Below, piece by piece: positions 14,690 to 22,916 of a stretch of DNA of 36,244 nucleotides. The notes under the pieces were generated by a model. That model was not told the origin of the DNA, ran no database searches, and saw nothing but the letters and a program-made list of their open reading frames with translations. A program made the position numbers and the translations under genes. Each line of letters begins with the position of its first letter. Position 1 is the stretch's first letter. The stretch is from Defluviitaleaceae bacterium (lineage in GTDB: Bacteria > Bacillota > Clostridia > Lachnospirales > WRAX01), in the NCBI GenBank assembly GCA_009780485.1, contig WQZZ01000009.1, positions 1 to 36,244 of the forward strand, read 5' to 3'.

Positions 14690-15340
14690 TTAATTATTTT
14701 CTGCACCCCCCACCCCTGGTAAAACCGACTTTAGTAGTAGGTCAAACCCACTCTTCATAAATTCTTCCGAGGTCGTTTCCATTCGATAGTTGATGTACAA
14801 CCGTTTTTTGTGTGCCAGAGAAATTATGCCACATACACTGCCCCACAAGGCAAAAATTGTTTGGGGTAGGGCGGGTAGGTCGTTTCGTATTTGTCCTTCA
14901 TTCATCCATCGCACAAAAAACTCTGCCATTATTGCGTTTATTTCCTCACCCACTTGATAAACTTGAAATAGCACAGGGTCTGACTGGTCTGTAACGATTT
15001 TAATTTCGCCAAGGACACTGTCGAAGTACATCGGGTGCTTGGCGTAAAAATCGGCAACGGTGTTGCAAATTGCGTAAAAGCCATCGGAAAAATTTTCTGC
15101 ATCTTTGGTTGCATTCTCCAACCCATCACGCAACATGACATAGTGTTCTAGCACAATGCAGTCAAATATTTCCTCTTTGCTTTTGAAGTAGACATAAATT
15201 GTGGATTTGCTACAATCAGCTTTTTTTGCGATATGGTCTACGGTGGTTTGCTCCACACCTTTTTCCGCAAACAATTCTTTGGCGGCTGTGACTATATTGT
15301 TGCGATTGAACTGGGATAATCGCTCTTTTTTACTCATCAT
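14690..15340 (-). CDS. TetR/AcrR-family transcriptional regulator
   Basis: A 216-residue TetR repressor. The N-terminal helix-turn-helix (about residues 12-60) reads NIVTAAKELFAEKGVEQTTVDHIAKKADCSKSTIYVYFKSKEEIFDCIV, a textbook TetR pattern. The rest is the all-helical ligand-binding and dimerisation domain, which varies and does not reveal the ligand. AAAGGGG precedes the ATG pair. The gene has its own strong promoter and is upstream of the FMN-binding protein, ruvA and a membrane protein. A half-symmetric AA-x-x-CCATGG-x-x-TT sequence between the -35 and -10 boxes (about 15371-15383) is a candidate autoregulatory operator, not proven. Confidence 0.92.
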   Translation of the reverse strand: MMSKKERLSQFNRNNIVTAAKELFAEKGVEQTTVDHIAKKADCSKSTIYVYFKSKEEIFDCIVLEHYVMLRDGLENATKDAENFSDGFYAICNTVADFYAKHPMYFDSVLGEIKIVTDQSDPVLFQVYQVGEEINAIMAEFFVRWMNEGQIRNDLPALPQTIFALWGSVCGIISLAHKKRLYINYRMETTSEEFMKSGFDLLLKSVLPGVGGAENN

Positions 15341-15368
15341 AAGCCCCTTTCATTATGTTAGTTTATTT

Positions 15369-15397
15369 ATAATACCATGGGTTCGATTATTTGTCAA
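15369..15397 (-). promoter_or_regulatory. sigma-A promoter of the TetR gene
   Basis: On the minus strand, a perfect TTGACA (15392-15397), a 17-base spacer and TATTAT (15369-15374). The spacer contains the palindrome CCATGG with partly symmetric flanks, a possible repressor site. Confidence 0.75.
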
Positions 15398-15410
15398 GCA
15401 TAAAATTAAA

Positions 15411-15434
15411 AAACTCGAAAAAAATTTCGAGTTT
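15411..15434 (-). terminator. intrinsic terminator of the PepSY gene pair
   Basis: A 10-bp perfect stem AAACTCGAAA (15411-15420) / TTTCGAGTTT (15425-15434) with a 4-base loop, followed on the minus strand by TTTAATTTTA. It lies just upstream of the TetR promoter. Confidence 0.75.
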
Positions 15435-15447
15435 GATTTTCGCTAAT

Positions 15448-15762
15448 TTATCTATCAACTTCTACACGAACAATTTCACCAGTACGCATGGACACATAAA
15501 CCTCATGTATAAGATTATTGTGAAAAACTTCCACACTCCACACTCTGGTCAGTCCTGCAAGGTCACGTTCGGGGGTGTTTGCTACGCCGCCACCCACATA
15601 AGAAATAGCAATTTGTGTCGCCTCGTCACTAGATGTGCTAGCGGGCCAAAACATAAAGGCGAAGCCAAAAACCAAAATCACCCCAAGTGCCACCACAAAA
15701 CGCTTTAGCCAAGTCCTATCCTTAATTTCATGTGACATTTCGGTCGGTTCTTCATTAAACAT
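15448..15762 (-). CDS. PepSY-domain membrane protein
   Basis: A 104-residue protein with a cytosolic N-terminus (about 20 residues), one membrane segment (about 21-40, RFVVALGVILVFGFAFMFW) and a single PepSY domain outside (about 46-104). The domain shows the typical A..IA....GG......L....VWSVEV....LIHEVYVSMRTGEIVRVEVDR ending. PepSY domains are thought to bind or inhibit proteases or sense the envelope. It lies 27 bases after another PepSY protein gene and ends the pair before a terminator. The ribosome site (GGGG) is weak. Confidence 0.82.
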   Translation of the reverse strand: MFNEEPTEMSHEIKDRTWLKRFVVALGVILVFGFAFMFWPASTSSDEATQIAISYVGGGVANTPERDLAGLTRVWSVEVFHNNLIHEVYVSMRTGEIVRVEVDR

Positions 15763-15789
15763 AAAGCTACCCCCTATAAATCATTGACT

Positions 15790-16446
15790 TTAATCCCCTT
15801 GTTCAAACTTAACAATGTCACCTGTATGTACATTAATGTAAAATTCAATTACATGACGACCACGCTGGGCATTTGGTACCCTAAATTCCAATTCCCAAAC
15901 CCATTGTCCACGTTCCCATTCCGTGCCAGAATGAGAGTGGAAATTAGCCACAATACCCCTTCTTGCCAAGTCGCTATACGCAATTTCGATAGCTTGTTCT
16001 AGGGAAATCGCTGGATTTGTTGGTCTATTATTTTGTGAGTTTGAGGTTGGAGTTGTTGGCGTATTATTTTGTGGGTTTAAGTTAGAATCTGCCACAATAC
16101 TTGGTATTTCTTGTGGAAGCGGTTGAAAAGCGGGGTAGTTTGGCGCAATACCCACTACTTCATTAACCATTTCACGACTTGTTAAGTGAACGGTATTTGT
16201 GGAATCCTCCCAAGCAACATCAAAACCTAAGGCATTTGCTACATCACGTGTGGGAAGGTATGTTCTTCCCTCAAAAATAAAGGGTTCATACTCAGTTTCC
16301 ACCACAACACCATCCACCGCAATACGGATATTGTTAAAATTTACCGTGATGTTTTCTTGGGCAACCCTTGCAACTACGGGTACGGCAATCGCCACTACAC
16401 CAACAGCCAAACCACCTATTAAGATGCCCTTTAATCTCTCCTTCAT
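15790..16446 (-). CDS. exported protein with copper amine oxidase N-terminal-like and PepSY domains
   Basis: A 218-residue protein with an N-terminal hydrophobic signal or anchor (about residues 8-27). A copper-amine-oxidase N-terminal-like domain follows (about 34-90, with the diagnostic RTYLPTRDVANALGFDVAWED), then an Asn/Thr/Pro-rich linker (about 115-145), and a PepSY domain (about 147-218, ending YINVHTGDIVKFEQGD). In Clostridia the first domain is a common surface domain, not an oxidase. I chose the ATG at 16446, 9 bases after AAGGGAG; the ATG at 16455 is only 1 base from that site. The order of a stalk domain before PepSY suggests display at the wall. Confidence 0.85.
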   Translation of the reverse strand: MKERLKGILIGGLAVGVVAIAVPVVARVAQENITVNFNNIRIAVDGVVVETEYEPFIFEGRTYLPTRDVANALGFDVAWEDSTNTVHLTSREMVNEVVGIAPNYPAFQPLPQEIPSIVADSNLNPQNNTPTTPTSNSQNNRPTNPAISLEQAIEIAYSDLARRGIVANFHSHSGTEWERGQWVWELEFRVPNAQRGRHVIEFYINVHTGDIVKFEQGD

Positions 16447-16465
16447 AACATACATCTCCCTTCTT

Positions 16466-16474
16466 ATTATAACA
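16466..16474 (-). promoter_or_regulatory. extended -10 promoter of the PepSY gene pair
   Basis: On the minus strand, TGT-TATAAT is an extended -10 with a perfect hexamer (16466-16471). No good -35 box is seen. The start codon lies about 20 bases downstream of the hexamer. Confidence 0.55.
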
Positions 16475-16528
16475 TACCAGACGTAATAAGTTGATAAAAA
16501 GTTCCATGAAAGTTCAAATTTTTCTTAA

Positions 16529-17002
16529 TTAAAGATTTTTGATTTTGAAATCCCGTTGCGTTTCACGACGGACATCTTTTGCGGCAAGGATTGCCCGCTT
16601 ATCGTATAATTTTTTACCTTTTGCCAAGGCAATGTCAATTTTAACATAAGGTCCTGAAAAATAAAGCTTAACAGGGACAATGGTGTACCCATCTTTGGTA
16701 ACAGCCCCCATCAACTTGTTAATTTCACGGCGATGCAGTAATAGGCGTCGCTTTCTCAATGGTTCTTTTTTGTCGCCAGCCACCGTGGTAAAATCGTAAA
16801 CGGAAATGTGCATGTTTACCAAATACGCCTGCCCATCCCTAATTTCCACATGGCTGTCCCCCAAATTACAACGTCCAGCCCGCAGGCTTTTAACCTCCTG
16901 CCCAAACAATTCCATCCCTGCTTGAAAGGTTTCTTCAATAAAATAATTATACCTTGCCTTTTTGTTTTGTGCAATTAGTTTATACCTACGTTCTTTATTC
17001 AT
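16529..17002 (-). CDS. smpB: SsrA-binding protein SmpB
   Basis: A 157-residue protein that binds tmRNA and delivers it to stalled ribosomes for trans-translation. The family features are complete: KKARYNYFIEETFQAGMELFGQEVKSLRAG, the LVNMHIS stretch, the HRREI(N/D)KLMG motif, and the basic C-terminal tail KGKKLYDKRAILAAKDVRRETQRDFK that enters the mRNA channel. I chose the ATG at 17002, preceded by GGGGG; a longer frame to 17041 is not conserved. It overlaps the M23 peptidase gene by 8 bases. The tmRNA gene was not seen in this window. Confidence 0.96.
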   Translation of the reverse strand: MNKERRYKLIAQNKKARYNYFIEETFQAGMELFGQEVKSLRAGRCNLGDSHVEIRDGQAYLVNMHISVYDFTTVAGDKKEPLRKRRLLLHRREINKLMGAVTKDGYTIVPVKLYFSGPYVKIDIALAKGKKLYDKRAILAAKDVRRETQRDFKIKNL

Positions 17003-17900
17003 GCTCGACCCCCGTTGTATAGTTGGAAACTTCCAAACCACGACCTATGTGAACTCGTCCATTTCCAGCGTCCAAAACTTCTTTTAACATACCACGAGTG
17101 TCTGCTAAGCCATAATTCACCTTTTCTTTGGCATTGATGTTGACAAAGGAAATCGGCAAACCAGCTGATAGGAAGAATGACTTACTAGATTGCAGTTGAA
17201 AATGCAAATGTGGCTCGGACGTGTTACCAGAATTGCCACATTTACCGATAATTTGCCCTTGCTTAACCTCGTCACCTTTACGGACGGTAATGCTTCGTGG
17301 CAACAGATGGGCAGAAACGCTAAATTCTCCATCTGCGTGTTTTATAATCACAAAATTACCCCGAATATCCCAAGTGTCGCAAAACACCTTTGTACCGTTT
17401 ACCCTACTGTTCCTGTGCTTGTTGCTAACCTTCACAACCACCCCGTCAGCAGGGGCGATAATGTCCTTATCATAACAATAATAACTTTGTAAACTTTTGA
17501 CATCTCCGTCAAACGACTTGCCTTCGTTGTCCATAATTATAAAATCATAAGCATACCTTTGCGAGACAATGTTCCAAGAATGTGACATTCCTGCGTCCGC
17601 ACCGCCATTAAAAACTGTCCATTCTCCATTAAAAGGCAAAATGTAATCCACCTTACAACCATAATCGCTCTTTGACGGCATCTTTTTCCTATATTTAATT
17701 CTGACAACCCAATTGCCTGCGGTTTGTATAATGTATATCCAAAAACCCACATCTAAAAATACAAAAACACCAAGCGAGCCAACTAAATAGAAAATCGGCG
17801 GGAATGGAGAAATATCAAGCAAGCCCAGCCAATCCACAAAGGTCAGCCACGCAACGCCGATTGTCCATAATATTCTTGGTATAATCAAAATAATTCGCAT
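16995..17900 (-). CDS. M23-family (LytM-like) metallopeptidase, membrane-anchored
   Basis: A 301-residue protein with two N-terminal hydrophobic segments (about residues 3-25 and 36-60) and a LytM domain (about 100-240). Such domains cut peptidoglycan cross-bridges. Zinc and catalytic residues seen: D119 in QRYAYDF, H198 in SAHLLP, and H231/H233 in EPHLHFQL. The first ligand of the usual HxxxD motif is missing (it reads RYAYD), and H107 in GMSHSWN may serve instead. The motif GDEVKQGQIIGKCGNSGNT is typical. The gene lies 18 bases after topA and overlaps smpB. Confidence 0.87.
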   Translation of the reverse strand: MRIILIIPRILWTIGVAWLTFVDWLGLLDISPFPPIFYLVGSLGVFVFLDVGFWIYIIQTAGNWVVRIKYRKKMPSKSDYGCKVDYILPFNGEWTVFNGGADAGMSHSWNIVSQRYAYDFIIMDNEGKSFDGDVKSLQSYYCYDKDIIAPADGVVVKVSNKHRNSRVNGTKVFCDTWDIRGNFVIIKHADGEFSVSAHLLPRSITVRKGDEVKQGQIIGKCGNSGNTSEPHLHFQLQSSKSFFLSAGLPISFVNINAKEKVNYGLADTRGMLKEVLDAGNGRVHIGRGLEVSNYTTGVEHE

Positions 17901-17918
17901 TTTTACCTGCTCTCGGTA

Positions 17919-20030
17919 TTAGGTGGTGGCACGATAGCCACATTCCTTCTCATTACTGCAAACGATTTTCTTGGTTTTTGTTCCTTTTTCAATCAAATAC
18001 TCGCCACATTTGGGACATTTGTCGCCAGTGGGCTTGTTCCATGACATAAACTCGCATTCGGGATTTTTTTCACAACCAAAGTAAACACGACCTTTTTTCG
18101 TCTTTTTTATCATTACTTTAGCTTGGCATGCGGGGCAGTCAACCCCAGCTTCTTCTAACAATGGCTTAGCATTGCGACAATCAGGGAAACCTGGGCAAGC
18201 CAAGAAGCGTCCATATCTACCGAATTTTATTACCATTAAACGCCCACAATGTTCACAGGGGATGTCGGTTTCCTCATCCCTGATTTCCACTTCACCAATG
18301 CTTTCCTCGGCACGACTTACGGTTTCTTGGAAGGGATAGTAGAAGTTGCGGAGAATGTCTTTCCATGCCACCTCGCCTTCCTCCACAGCATCTAAAGTTT
18401 CCTCCATTTTTGCGGTGAAGTCAATATCAACTATTTTATCAAAATGCTCTGCCATTATGTTGTTTACCACGCCACCAAGCTCAGTGGGGTGCAGGTTTTT
18501 TTGCTCTTTGCTTACATAACCACGGGCAGTAATCGTTGCAATTGTAGGAGCGTATGTGGAAGGGCGACCAACGCCATTTTCTTCCAGTGTTTTAACTAAC
18601 GTAGCTTCAGAATATCGTGGCGGGGGCTGGGTAAAGTGCTGGCTTGGTGTTATTTTAAGTAATTTTAACACCTCGCCAACGGCAATTTCTGGTAGACTAT
18701 TGGTCTCCTCCTCTTTATCCTCTTGGTTCATGTAAACCTTTTTATAACCCTCAAATTTAAGGATTGAACCACTGGCGTTAAAAAATTGGTCGCCAGCAGC
18801 GATTTTAACAGCCACCGTATCAAAAACAGCAGGGGTCATAAGGCTCGCTATGAAACGTCGCCAAATTAGCCTGTAAAGTTTGTGTTGGTCTTTTGACAAG
18901 CTTGCCATTGCTTCCTCTGGTGTTATGTGTACGTAAGTCGGGCGAATGGCTTCATGGGCATCCTGGGTGCGACGTGCAGATTTAACGGCGGGCTTTGTCT
19001 TAACGGCAAAATCCGCACCAAAATTCTCCAAAATATGGGCTTTTCCAGCTTCAAAGGCTTCGTCAGAAATACGCACGCTGTCGGTACGGATATAACTGAC
19101 AAGACCGATTGTACCATGCCCAGCAACTTCCACGCCCTCATACAACTGTTGGGCTATCATCATGGTTTTGCGGGTGGCAAAGCCAAGTTCCCTTGCAGCG
19201 TCTTGCTGAAGCGTGGACGTGGTAAATGGTGACTGCGGTCGTCGTTGACGCTGGGATTTTTTAACATCCTTAACTACCAATTCTGACTTACTTACATCAG
19301 CAAGCACGGCGTCAGTGTCTTCCTTGCAGGTCAATTTGGTTTTCTTGTCATTCTTACCATGATAGCGGGCTTCAAACTTTTTCTTTGCTGCTCCGCTAAC
19401 TTGTGCTTCAATTGTCCAGTATTCCTCGGGAATAAAGTTTTCGATTTCTTCCTCACGGTCGCAAATAATTTTAAGTGCAACCGATTGAACACGTCCAGCA
19501 GACAAACCTTTTTTGACTTTCTTCCATAACAGAGGGCTGATTTTATAGCCCACAACCCTGTCAAGGGTTCTGCGGGCTTGCTGGGCATCAACCAGTTTCA
19601 TATCCAGCGGGCGGGCGTTTTTGATGCTGTCTTTAACCGCCGTTTCGGTAATTTCGTTAAAGGTTATACGAGCGGTCTTTTCTGGGTCAACCTTCAAAGC
19701 GTGGATAAGATGCCAAGAAATGGCTTCGCCTTCTCTATCAGGGTCGGTGGCAAGATATACTGTTTTTGCTGTTTTTGCCTCTTTACGAAGTTTGGCAAGC
19801 AAATCACCCTTACCACGTATGGTGATATATTTTGGCTCAAAATCCTGCTCTACAAAAATACCAAGCTCACTCTTGGGCAAGTCCCGAACGTGACCCATAG
19901 AAGCCTCTATTTTATATCCAGACCCCAAAAACTTTTTCAAAGTTTTAGCCTTTGCAGGGGATTCTACAATAACCAAATTTTTCGCCCTTGGGGCGGTAGT
20001 TTTTTTCGTTGTCGTTGTTGTCTTTGACAA
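17919..20030 (-). CDS. topA: DNA topoisomerase I
   Basis: A 703-residue type IA topoisomerase that relaxes negative supercoils. The TOPRIM domain carries E23 (VESPAKAKT) and D96/D98 (ATDPDREGE), and the active-site tyrosine is Y313 in SYIRTDS. The C-terminus has three tetracysteine zinc modules: CEHC...CPGFPDC, CPAC...CEKNPEC and CPKC...CSNEKEC. The start is TTG at 20030, set by GAGGTG 7 bases upstream and by the short Thr/Lys-rich leader before KNLVIVESPAKA. It lies 30 bases after a DsrE-like gene that separates it from dprA, its common neighbour in Bacillota. Confidence 0.97.
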   Translation of the reverse strand: MSKTTTTTKKTTAPRAKNLVIVESPAKAKTLKKFLGSGYKIEASMGHVRDLPKSELGIFVEQDFEPKYITIRGKGDLLAKLRKEAKTAKTVYLATDPDREGEAISWHLIHALKVDPEKTARITFNEITETAVKDSIKNARPLDMKLVDAQQARRTLDRVVGYKISPLLWKKVKKGLSAGRVQSVALKIICDREEEIENFIPEEYWTIEAQVSGAAKKKFEARYHGKNDKKTKLTCKEDTDAVLADVSKSELVVKDVKKSQRQRRPQSPFTTSTLQQDAARELGFATRKTMMIAQQLYEGVEVAGHGTIGLVSYIRTDSVRISDEAFEAGKAHILENFGADFAVKTKPAVKSARRTQDAHEAIRPTYVHITPEEAMASLSKDQHKLYRLIWRRFIASLMTPAVFDTVAVKIAAGDQFFNASGSILKFEGYKKVYMNQEDKEEETNSLPEIAVGEVLKLLKITPSQHFTQPPPRYSEATLVKTLEENGVGRPSTYAPTIATITARGYVSKEQKNLHPTELGGVVNNIMAEHFDKIVDIDFTAKMEETLDAVEEGEVAWKDILRNFYYPFQETVSRAEESIGEVEIRDEETDIPCEHCGRLMVIKFGRYGRFLACPGFPDCRNAKPLLEEAGVDCPACQAKVMIKKTKKGRVYFGCEKNPECEFMSWNKPTGDKCPKCGEYLIEKGTKTKKIVCSNEKECGYRATT

Positions 20031-20060
20031 ACTTTACACCTCTATCTAAAATTTATTGAT

Positions 20061-20402
20061 TTACGCATACACAATTGGTGCGTTGTTTTTGACCAAATCC
20101 GTGAAAGGTTCCGTCCACGGTTCAACTTCAATGCCTAATTCTTCTAATTTGCTTACCACACCAAATTTTCTGGCACAGCTTACACAAGCAGAAAATTTCA
20201 CCCCTGCCTGCATAGCTATGACTAACTCCTCTTGGATTATTTTGTTTTCGGTTACGAATTTAACAGGCGAACCCCACAAAATTACTGTCACATCATCCCA
20301 ATGGTGGTTAATTTTACTTTGGGTAGAATAAAACATAACTAAAAACTGGGACGTGTGTAAATTGTCGTTTGACCATAATATATGCAACTTTTTCATTTCC
20401 AT
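20061..20402 (-). CDS. DsrE/DsrF-like family protein
   Basis: A 113-residue protein with the DsrE-like fold, involved in sulfur handling or of unknown role in many bacteria. Seen: HILWSNDN at the N-terminus, VTVILWGSPVKFVTEN, a CVSCARKFG stretch with C73 and C76, and a C-terminal LEELGIEVEPWTEPFTDLVKNN. The CxxC pair may be redox active, by family analogy only. AAGGAG lies 6 bases before the ATG. It sits between dprA (9 bases upstream) and topA (30 bases downstream), an insertion in the usual dprA-topA pair. Confidence 0.75.
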   Translation of the reverse strand: MEMKKLHILWSNDNLHTSQFLVMFYSTQSKINHHWDDVTVILWGSPVKFVTENKIIQEELVIAMQAGVKFSACVSCARKFGVVSKLEELGIEVEPWTEPFTDLVKNNAPIVYA

Positions 20403-20411
20403 TAATTCTCC

Positions 20412-21323
20412 TTAAATTCTTATGTATTTGTTGCCAGCAAGCTTTTTCACCAATGAAGAAATTTCAAGCTCCAACAGAATCATATTTACATTTGACACCC
20501 CAAGTCCCGTTGCTTGGACAATATATTCTATGGACATTGGTTCGTAATTTATACAAGAATACACCAAAGTCGCATCTGTTGCAAGTGTGATTTTTGATGG
20601 GTTGGTTGCCAAGTTCTCTGAAAGTGCCTGTTTTTCGGGTTTTGTGGCTTCAAAAAACTTTTCCAAATGTCGATGGGATTTTAGAGATATGATTGCGTCA
20701 AGATAGTTGGTTATGGGGATAGCTCCATCTTTAATTAACTGGTTTGTGCCTTTACTTTTGCGACTAAAAATATCACCAGGGACAGCCAGCACCTCTTTGC
20801 CTTGGTCAAGTGCGTGACCCACGGTGATAGACGTCCCACTACGCTCATCCGCTTCCACCACAATAACAGCATCTGCCAAACCCGCAATTATACGGTTTCT
20901 TGCGTGAAATGTGCCGATTTGCGGTCGACTGCCTAGTGGTAATTCTGTAACCAAAGCCCCATGGTGAGGGATTTGGTTATACAGTTGTTGGTTCTCATAA
21001 GGATAACAAATATCAATACCACTGGGCAAAACTGCAATGGTCGTGCCACCTGCTTCTAATGCACCCTTGTGGGCGTGAGCATCCAACCCCCTTGCCATTC
21101 CACTGACGATGACAACACCCACAGTCGCCAATTCTTTCGCTAAATGGTGTGCTGCTTTTCTGCCGTAAATGGTATTATCACGTGTGCCGACAATCGCAAC
21201 AGCAGGAGTGCCTTCGTTGGGAAGTTGACCCCTAACATAAATGCCAACAGGCTGATTTGGTATGTCCCGCAAACGCTGAGGGAAACGTCTATCGCTTTGG
21301 GGAATGTAATCATGATTATTCAT
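20412..21323 (-). CDS. dprA: DNA processing protein DprA
   Basis: A 303-residue protein of the Smf/DprA family that loads RecA on incoming single-stranded DNA in natural transformation. The Rossmann-like core is complete: AIVGTRDNTIYGRKAA, VVIVSGMARGLDAHAHKGAL, IAVLPSGIDICYP, FHARNRIIAGLADAVIVVEADERSGTSITVGHALDQGKEVLAVPGD. A C-terminal winged-helix-like part (about 245-303) includes TGLGVSNVNMILLELE. The usual N-terminal SAM-like domain is absent, so this is a short version. The ATG overlaps the S41 protease stop. Other competence genes are not in the window. Confidence 0.95.
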   Translation of the reverse strand: MNNHDYIPQSDRRFPQRLRDIPNQPVGIYVRGQLPNEGTPAVAIVGTRDNTIYGRKAAHHLAKELATVGVVIVSGMARGLDAHAHKGALEAGGTTIAVLPSGIDICYPYENQQLYNQIPHHGALVTELPLGSRPQIGTFHARNRIIAGLADAVIVVEADERSGTSITVGHALDQGKEVLAVPGDIFSRKSKGTNQLIKDGAIPITNYLDAIISLKSHRHLEKFFEATKPEKQALSENLATNPSKITLATDATLVYSCINYEPMSIEYIVQATGLGVSNVNMILLELEISSLVKKLAGNKYIRI

Positions 21324-22257
21324 TATTAGCCCCCAACAATTCTAATGCAAATTCAATAAAGTCCTCGCCATACAAGTAAATATCAGGTGCAAGCCCCACA
21401 TTGTGGATTGACCCGCCATCTGGTGTCTGTATATAAATCACAGTTGCACGGACAGCAAAACCACGACGCATGGGCAAAGTAACTTGCCCAACCGCCTTTC
21501 CAACACTGGTTTGACCGATGGTTGTCACATTATCCAAATTGGCTTGCAATGCGGCAATTAGACTTTCGGCGGCGGATGCAGTACGATAGTCCTGTAGAAT
21601 TATGATTTGGTCAAACTCCAAATAGATATTACCACTGGCACGTCGCTCACGAGTGAAAATATTATGCCGAGCATAGTCAATACCCACGACAGCGCGTCGC
21701 TCTAAAAACAGCCCAGAAATAGCTTGGGAAACCGCCAAATTCCCACCACCATTGCCACGCAAGTCAAGTACCAAGTTATCAAATCCTGCAAGTTCTACTT
21801 TGTTGTCCATTACAAAATTTTCTACTTGCGGAGAAATGTTGGGCAACCACAAATAAGCAACACCATCAGCAATTTCTCGAAACTCCGCTTGTGCTGCCTG
21901 CTGTTGAACCCTGTTGCGTTGTGCCTGACGCATTGTTGGCGTATATTGATAGGTAAAGCGGTCGCCCCCCACCTGCCGAATCTCTTGTGTCACCACTGCA
22001 ACCACTAAATTGTCAAAATATCGGTTATAATTGTCGGGTACAAAACCTAAATGGGTTTGGAACATCTCATTCAGCACATCTGTGTGAATGTAGTTACCTG
22101 CAATCAGCAACCGGAACTGCATATAATCGTAATTTATGAAAACCAAAGCGAACATGCCACTTAATAACACAACGATGCTCGCCAATGACACAATCTTAAA
22201 CCTCAAATATCTTTCAGCCACCGACCTAATTCTCTTAACACGTTTTCGTCTAAACAC
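21316..22257 (-). CDS. S41-family (C-terminal processing protease-like) peptidase
   Basis: A 313-residue protein with an N-terminal membrane anchor (about residues 21-41) and an exposed S41 domain. The fold motif LVLDLRGNGGG is at 162-172; the catalytic Ser-Lys pair is S228 (YRTASAAES) and K254 (QTSVGKAVGQ), 26 apart as in CtpA proteases. LEFDQIIIL precedes the serine, and TPDGGSIHNVGLAPDI is the usual C-terminal motif. No PDZ domain is visible between the anchor and the protease, so it is shorter than typical Ctp enzymes. The start is GTG at 22257, with GGGG upstream. It lies 20 bases after the alarmone synthetase and overlaps dprA by 8 bases. Confidence 0.9.
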   Translation of the reverse strand: MFRRKRVKRIRSVAERYLRFKIVSLASIVVLLSGMFALVFINYDYMQFRLLIAGNYIHTDVLNEMFQTHLGFVPDNYNRYFDNLVVAVVTQEIRQVGGDRFTYQYTPTMRQAQRNRVQQQAAQAEFREIADGVAYLWLPNISPQVENFVMDNKVELAGFDNLVLDLRGNGGGNLAVSQAISGLFLERRAVVGIDYARHNIFTRERRASGNIYLEFDQIIILQDYRTASAAESLIAALQANLDNVTTIGQTSVGKAVGQVTLPMRRGFAVRATVIYIQTPDGGSIHNVGLAPDIYLYGEDFIEFALELLGANNE

Positions 22258-22277
22258 GATGCAACCCCATTCTAAAT

Positions 22278-22916
22278 CTACTTATCATTTATCAGTGATA
22301 TTATGTCGTAGATTTTATACATTCGGTTATCCATTTCCGATATTTGGTCGGCTATACTTGCCAACTCATCACTTAGATGTTTTGGGATGTCACCTTTGTA
22401 TTTGTAACGCACTTTATGCTCTAAAGTCGCCCAAAAATTCATGGCCTCTGTGCGTATTTGGATTTCAACTGCCACCTCATCCATTTTACCAGAATAAAAA
22501 ACAGGCACGTGGGCTATTATGTGATAGCTACGGTATCCACTGGGCTTGGGTTTGCCTACATAGTCCTTTTCGCTTTCAATTCTTAAATCTGGTATAGAGC
22601 GGATAAGGTCTGCTAGAAAATAAATGTCAACAGAAAAAGGACAGAGTATACGAATGCCCGCAATGTCCCGCAGGTGTTCTCTGGCACTCTCTGCCGTCAC
22701 CTCCACCCCTAAGCCATGAAGTTTCTGGGCAATGCTTTCTGGGGTCTTGATACGGCTGGCTATATAGTCAATTACATCTTTGCTTTGAAAGTTTCGCAAA
22801 TCTTCATGTACAATCCGTAGTTTGGTGAGCAAAGTTTCAAGACCCCATTGATAAATTGGGGTTATTTTTTTAAGTCTAGCAAATTCTTCTTCATTAAAGC
22901 GTACTGGTGTTTGCAT
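22278..22916 (-). CDS. single-domain (p)ppGpp synthetase (small alarmone synthetase-like)
   Basis: A 212-residue RelA/SpoT synthetase domain without hydrolase, TGS or ACT domains, resembling the RelQ/YjbM-type small alarmone synthetases that transfer pyrophosphate from ATP to GTP or GDP. Seen: RIKTPESIAQKL, the catalytic-core start DIAGIRILCPF, DYVGKPKPSGYRSYHI (substrate loop), VEIQIRTEAMNFWATLEHK. All main synthetase motifs are kept, so activity is likely. Its ATG overlaps the histidine kinase gene by 23 bases, so it should be made together with the two-component pair. Coupling to a sensor kinase is unusual. Confidence 0.93.
   Translation of the reverse strand: MQTPVRFNEEEFARLKKITPIYQWGLETLLTKLRIVHEDLRNFQSKDVIDYIASRIKTPESIAQKLHGLGVEVTAESAREHLRDIAGIRILCPFSVDIYFLADLIRSIPDLRIESEKDYVGKPKPSGYRSYHIIAHVPVFYSGKMDEVAVEIQIRTEAMNFWATLEHKVRYKYKGDIPKHLSDELASIADQISEMDNRMYKIYDIISLINDK

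Noticed and set aside
16529-17041. Longer SmpB starting at 17041, and a nearby tmRNA gene
   Set aside because: The extra residues are not conserved and lack a ribosome site; no tmRNA-like sequence was recognised in the adjacent gaps.
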